Source: an uncultured Gammaproteobacteria bacterium (lineage in GTDB: Bacteria; Pseudomonadota; Gammaproteobacteria; Rariloculales; Rariloculaceae). From it: DNA of 18,664 bases. Positions 14,678-18,664 of the stretch are shown here, in pieces. Made by a program: the position numbers and the translations under genes. The stretch is taken from assembly GCA_946887385.1 (NCBI GenBank), contig CAMPKU010000060.1, forward strand, positions 1 to 18,664, in the 5' to 3' direction. Each line of letters starts with the position of its first letter. The first letter of the stretch is position 1. The notes beneath the pieces are model-generated. The model was not told where the DNA came from. It did no database searches and saw nothing but the letters and a program-made list of their open reading frames with translations.

Positions 14678-15403
14678 ATGCGGCGCATCAAACACGCCGT
14701 AGCGAGCGCGCTTCTGGCGCCCGGCGCGCTCATGGCGCAGAGCGCTGTGCCGCGTTACGAAGTTGCGCGCGCAACCCCGCCGATCGCCGTCGACGGTGAG
14801 CTGGATGATGCGGCATGGTCCGCTGCCGCACCGCCCGTGACACTGCAGTTCCTCTGGGACGAGCAAACCGGCGCGAAGCAACGGACGCTGGTGCGGCTGC
14901 TCTGGGACGAACAAGCGCTCTACGTCGCCTACGACGCCGAAGACGCCGACATCACGGCGCAATATACGCAGCGCGACGACCCGACGTATCGTGACGATGC
15001 CCTCGAGATCTTCGTCAATCCCGATCCGCGCCAAGAGGCGGTGTACTACGGCTTCGAAATCAACGCGCGCGGCGTGCTCTACGATTATCTGAACTACAAC
15101 AGTCGAACATTCTTCAAGCGCTTCGATGCCACCGGCGTCGAGATCGCGACGGCGCTACGCGGCACATTGAATAACCGGCAAGACACCGACGAAGGCTGGA
15201 CGCTCGAGCTTGCTATTCCCTGGACGAATTTCGAGGAGCTGTCGCGCCGGCCGCCCGTGCCCGGTGCGGTGTGGAAGGCGAACTTGAACCGCTGGGACGG
15301 AGTCGAGCCGGACCGGCGAATGAGTATCTGGTCCGATCCGATGCAGAGCACGGCCTGGCCGCACGTGCCGGGACGTTTCGGCGAGCTCGTGTTCGCCGAC
15401 TAG
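14678..15403 (+). CDS. Secreted CBM9-like (DOMON-type) domain protein
   Basis: This is a 241-residue protein with a Sec signal peptide (MRRIK followed by a hydrophobic stretch, cleaved near 20). The body is one family-9 carbohydrate-binding-like domain. It has IAVDGELDDAAW (36-47), the LLWDEQALYVAYDAED strand pair (74-89), DDALEIFVNPD (106-116), a YYGFEIN strand (123-129), and WTLELAIPW (174-182). These domains bind sugars or, as DOMON relatives, haem; neither can be chosen here. The start is the ATG at 14678 because it gives a standard-length signal peptide. An ATG at 14639 is in frame and would add 13 residues, but neither has a good ribosome binding site. It stands alone on the plus strand, with 140 bases before the convergent SUMF1-domain gene. 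Confidence 0.75.
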   Translation: MRRIKHAVASALLAPGALMAQSAVPRYEVARATPPIAVDGELDDAAWSAAAPPVTLQFLWDEQTGAKQRTLVRLLWDEQALYVAYDAEDADITAQYTQRDDPTYRDDALEIFVNPDPRQEAVYYGFEINARGVLYDYLNYNSRTFFKRFDATGVEIATALRGTLNNRQDTDEGWTLELAIPWTNFEELSRRPPVPGAVWKANLNRWDGVEPDRRMSIWSDPMQSTAWPHVPGRFGELVFAD

Positions 15404-15543
15404 ATCCCGCCGCAAGCATGTTCCATTCGTCTAAACCGAGCTGCTTCGAAACGCCGCGCGCGAGCGTGAGGCGCCGCAGTCGCTCGTCGCGGGCCGAAGC
15501 GCGGTGAAGCACGAGCCCACTACGCCGGAACCGGCCGGCGCGA

Positions 15544-16437
15544 TCAGTCCAGCGTCTTCGCCACCCTGAAGCCCAGGTAGTCGCGGCCGCGTGTCGTGGC
15601 CGGATACGGTGCGCCACGCCGCGCCGAGCGCTGCATGTACGGGTTGCTGGTGAATGTGCCGTTGCGGAACACGCGCACCGAGCAATCGCCCTCGGTGCTG
15701 GCACTGCCATCGACGGGCGCGTGCTTCATGTCGGCCTCGTAGCAATCCTGGGTCCACTCGAAGATGTTGCCGTGCATGTCATATAGACCCCAGGCGTTCG
15801 GCGCAAACGAACCCACCGGCGCCGTCTCGTTCAGGAAGACGTCCTTGCCTTCGGCGTACGGTCCGCGGTCGCCGTGGCCGCGCATGCCGAAGTTGCCGCG
15901 GTCGTAGTCAATGGTCTCGCCCCATGGAAACGCCGTGGTAGTGCCCGCACGCGCCGCGTACTCCCACTCCGCCTCGCTGGGCAGGCGGTACGCGTCGTCG
16001 TTGTCGGTCTTCCAGTTGAGCCAGCCGACGAAGCGCTGTGCGTCGTACCAGCTCATGCCCACCGCCGGACGCGTGCCACGCCCCGTGTCCTTGTAGTTCG
16101 GATTACGCGTGCCGTCGGGATTGTTGCGCAGCGCGAGGTCGATCTCCGAACCTTCGCACCAGTTGTCGCGCACGCAGGCCTCCCACTGATTCCACGTGAC
16201 CGGCGTGGTGGCAATGGCGAAGGGCTTCGTGATGGTGACGCGATGCTGCGGCTCGTCCGCGTCGCGCTCGGGCTCATCGTCCGGCGACCCCATCATGTAG
16301 GTCCCCGCGGACAGCACTATCAGCTCCGGACAGTTGCGACATTCCTGGATGTGCTCGCCGGGTTTCGGCGGCGACTCGGCCGCCATGACCAGCACGGGCA
16401 ACAACAGCGCGAGTGATCCACAGATCCTGATGAGCAT
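15544..16437 (-). CDS. Secreted SUMF1 (formylglycine-generating-enzyme-like) domain protein
   Basis: This 297-residue protein has a signal peptide (about 1-20), a short CRNC pair (C33, C36) and then one SUMF1 domain. Core signatures are GTYMMGSP (45-52), RLPSEAEWEYAARAG (151-165), GLYDMHGNIFEW (217-228) and GRDYLGFRVA (284-293). Formylglycine-generating enzymes carry catalytic cysteines in the segment after R-G-G-S. Here that segment reads FRNGTFTSNPYMQR (257-270) with no cysteine. It is therefore probably not a sulfatase-activating enzyme; other members bind ligands or modify different substrates. The start is the ATG at 16437, with GGGGGAG six bases upstream; sequence upstream in the same frame is low-complexity Arg/Ser-rich and not coding. 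It lies 136 bases after the enolase-superfamily gene, with a small hairpin at 16460-16475 between them. Confidence 0.85.
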   Translation of the reverse strand: MLIRICGSLALLLPVLVMAAESPPKPGEHIQECRNCPELIVLSAGTYMMGSPDDEPERDADEPQHRVTITKPFAIATTPVTWNQWEACVRDNWCEGSEIDLALRNNPDGTRNPNYKDTGRGTRPAVGMSWYDAQRFVGWLNWKTDNDDAYRLPSEAEWEYAARAGTTTAFPWGETIDYDRGNFGMRGHGDRGPYAEGKDVFLNETAPVGSFAPNAWGLYDMHGNIFEWTQDCYEADMKHAPVDGSASTEGDCSVRVFRNGTFTSNPYMQRSARRGAPYPATTRGRDYLGFRVAKTLD

Positions 16438-16459
16438 GGTGTGCTCCCCCGACATTTGC

Positions 16460-16475
16460 GCAGGAGACTTCCTGC
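16460..16475. promoter_or_regulatory. Small perfect hairpin in the SUMF1 gene leader
   Basis: GCAGGA-GACT-TCCTGC forms a 6-bp stem with a 4-base loop, 22 bases ahead of the SUMF1-domain start codon. There is no U-tract, so it would act as an operator, leader structure or processing site rather than a terminator, if it acts at all. Confidence 0.25.
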
Positions 16476-16573
16476 ATTCGCTCGGCAGTATCCCGCACCG
16501 GGGCGACGCTCGGCAACGCGCGAGGCCGCCGTCCGCGCTCAGTGAGCTCGTGCTTCGATCGCGGCGCCGAACA

Positions 16574-17851
16574 TCACCAGGTGATCGGCGAACCGTCCGG
16601 TCGGTAGTACATCGGGCGATTGTTCGCCTCGGTGTACGTCGCGACGAGCCGCAGCGAGCTCGTATCGACCTCGACGCCGAGACCCGGGCGGTCGTTCGTG
16701 TAGACCTTGCCCTCGTTGAAGGTGATCCAGTTTTCCTGGAGATACGGGATGGGCCGGGTCTGGTAGTTGTATTCGAACACCACGGTGAAGGGGAAGGTAG
16801 CGAGCGCATGCGCCTGGGCCGCTGTCGCGATCGGCCCCGTGAAGTGCGGCACGATGCCGACGTCGTGGGACTCGCACATCGCCATCACGCGGATCAGCTC
16901 CGTGATGCCGCCAACGTTCGGAAGCGAGATCCGGATGAAGTCGAGGTCGTGATTTTCGACGAGCTCGATGAAGTCGTAGCGGTCGCCCCATTCCTCGCCT
17001 GCTGCGAGCGGCACGCTCGTCATCTGCCGCAGCTTCGGGATGTCCTGCTGGAACGAGTTCATCTCCACCGGGTCTTCGACGAAGTACGGATACGTATCCT
17101 CGATCATCTTGCAGCAGCGCAGCGCATCGGAGTACGAGAAGCGCTGGTGGAAGTCGACCATGTAGTTGCCGTCCGAGCCGACGCCTTCGCGGGCCGCGGC
17201 GCAATCCTCGGCCACGCGCACTACGCGCTCGCGCGCGTCGTAGATGTTCGTGCCCTGAACGCTCGCCGCGTCGAAGCGGTAGAAGCGATAGCCCGCCTCG
17301 ATGCACTCGCGGGCGCGCTCCTGAAGCGTGCTGCCCGTCCCGCGGAATCCCGTAGTGTAGGTCTCGAGATAGTTGCGCACTCGGCCGCCGAGCAACTCGT
17401 AGACCGGCGCCTCGAGCACCTTGCCCTTGAGATCCCACAGCGCGAGGTCGAGCGCGCCGATCGCATGCAGGCGCTCCTTGCCGGGCGGGTAATGGTAGGA
17501 GCGGTACATGTCCTGCCATAGGCGCGTGATCTCGAACGGATTCTGGCCGATCAGGCGCGCGGCCGTGGGGGCGAGCGAGTCGGGCGTGCCGCCCTCGCCG
17601 ATCCCGGTGACGCCGATGTCGGTGTCGATCATCACGACCATGCTGCTCTGCAGCAGCGGGATCTGCAGCGGCATCACGGTCGGCCCCTCGTAGACGCGAA
17701 TCGACGTGATCTTCGCTGCGGGAAGCGCCGCGGCGTCGGCGTCCACCGTGGAGAGTAATGCGGCGACCGACGCGCCAGCTGTCTGCTTGAGGAAGCTGCG
17801 GCGATTCAAGGAATTTTCTGCTTCGCCCTTCTTGATCTTGCGTTGGCGCAT
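16574..17851 (-). CDS. Tat-exported enolase-superfamily protein (galactonate dehydratase-like)
   Basis: This 425-residue protein has a twin-arginine signal (LNRRSFLKQTAG, R17-R18) with a following hydrophobic stretch. The mandelate racemase/muconate lactonizing fold follows: an N-terminal capping domain (about 46-165) and a barrel domain. Metal ligands are probably D233 (VDFH), E259 (FVEDP) and E286 (AAGEEW). H235 and H336 (VPHFTGP) match the acid/base histidines of sugar-acid dehydratases such as D-galactonate dehydratase. It likely dehydrates a sugar acid or related hydroxy acid outside the cytoplasm, an unusual place for this superfamily. The start is the ATG at 17851, with AAAGGAAG six bases upstream. 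A good extended -10 lies about 95 bases upstream. Substrate unknown; an inactive or repurposed barrel is less likely given the intact ligands. Confidence 0.87.
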   Translation of the reverse strand: MRQRKIKKGEAENSLNRRSFLKQTAGASVAALLSTVDADAAALPAAKITSIRVYEGPTVMPLQIPLLQSSMVVMIDTDIGVTGIGEGGTPDSLAPTAARLIGQNPFEITRLWQDMYRSYHYPPGKERLHAIGALDLALWDLKGKVLEAPVYELLGGRVRNYLETYTTGFRGTGSTLQERARECIEAGYRFYRFDAASVQGTNIYDARERVVRVAEDCAAAREGVGSDGNYMVDFHQRFSYSDALRCCKMIEDTYPYFVEDPVEMNSFQQDIPKLRQMTSVPLAAGEEWGDRYDFIELVENHDLDFIRISLPNVGGITELIRVMAMCESHDVGIVPHFTGPIATAAQAHALATFPFTVVFEYNYQTRPIPYLQENWITFNEGKVYTNDRPGLGVEVDTSSLRLVATYTEANNRPMYYRPDGSPITW

Positions 17852-18276
17852 CAGTGGCTTCCTTTGTTCGAGCTCCGAGGTGATACGTTCCGCTTTATCC
17901 GACTCGATCCTGATTCCTGGGTCGCCTATGCCCTGCGGGGCCGGCCGACTATATCACGCGGGAGCGGATGGGAATTTTGGACACCGTCTTGTTCGACGTT
18001 CGCGAATCAAGAAAGCGGCGCCTGCGCACGCTCAGCGTTGAGCTAGTCGATGGTACGTTGGGAGCTAGCGCGTTGGCACGTCGCTCCTGCGATTCATCCC
18101 TCGGGGTCGCGCGCTGCGCGATGAAAATTACCGAGCCGGCGTCATTGATTTTCGGTCTGTGCTTGCGGCAGCCAAGGAACTCGCCACGGAGCTGTCAAAC
18201 CGCGCGCCGATGCGTGTTTTTCGGCTTCGTGCTAACGTCGGCGCACCTCGTCGAACCGAACAAAACGGACCAAGCC
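17852..18276. other. 425-base divergent intergenic region, no convincing gene
   Basis: This is the longest gap in the window. It separates the minus-strand enolase-superfamily gene from the plus-strand SnoaL gene and is less GC-rich than the genes. I see a candidate minus-strand promoter (17946-17954) and a GCTAGCG heptamer (18064-18070). Two plus-strand stretches (about 17880-17945 and 18069-18240) read like protein without stops but have no start, no ribosome binding site and atypical codon use. They may be gene remnants or chance. Confidence 0.5.
17946..17954 (-). promoter_or_regulatory. Candidate extended -10 promoter of the enolase-superfamily gene
   Basis: On the minus strand this reads TGATATAGT, one mismatch from the extended -10 consensus TGnTATAAT. 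No good -35 lies 16-18 bases upstream, which an extended -10 does not need. Transcription from here would give a leader of about 90 bases before the ATG at 17851. Confidence 0.35.
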
Positions 18277-18664
18277 ATGCTGCACCGCATTGCCATGCCG
18301 ATCGCCGTCCTCCTCGCCGCTGCCGGGTGCCAGCCCACCGCGCGCAGCCCCGACCCGGGTCTCGCGCGAGTGCTCGATCGCCAGGCGATCGAGCAACTCC
18401 TCGCAGGCGATTATCCGCACGCGCTCGACTCGCGGAATTTCGACGCTTACGCCGCGCTGTTCACCGAGGACGGCGAGCTGACGCTGCAGGGCAACACGGC
18501 CAAAGGCCGCGCCGCGATCAAGGAGTTCGTCGCCGCATTGCCGCCCGAGCCCCGCGTCATGCACCCGATCTCGAACCTCTCGTACGAGATCGCCGGCGAC
18601 ACCGCGATGGGCGGCGCATACTGGCAGGACATCGGCCTCGTCAACGGCGCGCCCGGCGTGCTAG
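18277..18664 (+). CDS. SnoaL-like lipoprotein (3' end beyond window)
   Basis: The visible 129 codons start with a short lipoprotein signal peptide with lipobox A-A-G-C18. A SnoaL-like domain follows: an opening helix LDRQAIEQLLAGDYPHALDS, then the Y58-A-A-L-F-T-E-D-G66 signature, GRAAIKEF, and R-V-M-H96-P-I-S-N. The order of elements matches the lipoprotein at 11366-11923 (YADLFTSDG, MRHLISN), so the two are paralogues of modest similarity. It is an NTF2-fold protein anchored to a membrane; catalytic role unknown. The start is the ATG at 18277; an in-frame ATG six codons later (18295) would shorten the signal too much. No strong ribosome binding site is visible. No stop occurs before the window ends, so roughly the last 30-50 residues are missing. 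Confidence 0.82.
   Translation, partial: MLHRIAMPIAVLLAAAGCQPTARSPDPGLARVLDRQAIEQLLAGDYPHALDSRNFDAYAALFTEDGELTLQGNTAKGRAAIKEFVAALPPEPRVMHPISNLSYEIAGDTAMGGAYWQDIGLVNGAPGVL

Noticed and set aside
15523..15540. CGCCGG/CCGGCG hairpin between the convergent CBM9-like and SUMF1 genes
   Set aside because: The stem is only 6 bp with no U-tract, and such repeats are expected by chance in sequence this GC-rich; not strong enough to call a terminator.
15544..16809. Extended start of the SUMF1-domain gene at 16809
   Set aside because: The extra 124 residues are Arg/Ser-rich, overlap the enolase-superfamily gene, and precede a clear signal peptide with a strong ribosome binding site at 16437.

Overview
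This is a GC-rich, gene-dense window with no rRNA, tRNA, CRISPR array, insertion sequence or phage gene that I can see. Many encoded proteins carry Sec, lipoprotein or Tat export signals. DUF6152 proteins, SnoaL-like lipoproteins and small secreted proteins with a G-x-W-(D/E)-x-(D/E/N)-(T/A)-L motif recur. That mix suggests an uncultured proteobacterium, perhaps a gammaproteobacterium near Steroidobacterales. This taxonomic guess rests on gene content only.

Positions 1-11287 hold eleven genes in a row on the minus strand. In transcription order they are: a DUF6152 protein (11287-10859), a lipoprotein with two tandem copies of the G-x-W domain (10844-9333), a secreted 463-residue protein of unknown function (9168-7777), a secreted metallo-beta-lactamase-fold hydrolase with a large N-terminal domain (7749-6214), and then a five-gene catabolic core. 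The core encodes an FAD monooxygenase (6138-5023), a two-domain type I extradiol dioxygenase (4997-4095), an alpha/beta hydrolase of the C-C-bond-hydrolase type (4093-2906), a cupin (2909-2328) and a fumarylacetoacetate-hydrolase-family enzyme (2331-1339). A second secreted metallo-beta-lactamase-fold enzyme (1247-255) and another DUF6152 gene, cut by the window edge (249-1), close the run. The core genes are joined by 4-base start/stop overlaps or very short gaps. They make chemical sense as a pathway that hydroxylates an aromatic ring, opens it by meta-cleavage and hydrolyses the products. The substrate cannot be read from sequence. The enzyme set resembles, from memory, flavonoid A-ring degradation clusters such as the fde genes of Herbaspirillum.

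Positions 11288-15403 start with a 78-base divergent intergenic region containing an 18-bp palindrome, followed by a SnoaL-like lipoprotein on the plus strand. A minus-strand MFS transporter converges on it. Next come a plus-strand pair, DUF6152 plus a single-copy G-x-W protein, that repeats the gene pair at 11287-9333, and a secreted CBM9-like protein.

Positions 15544-17851 hold two minus-strand genes: a Tat-exported enolase-superfamily dehydratase-like protein, and a secreted SUMF1-domain protein that lacks the catalytic cysteines of true formylglycine-generating enzymes. After a 425-base gap, a second SnoaL-like lipoprotein begins and runs off the window end.

Taken together, the window looks like an accessory catabolic island with a cytoplasmic ring-cleavage core surrounded by an unusually large set of uncharacterised envelope proteins. 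No regulator gene is visible. The MFS protein is the only transporter.
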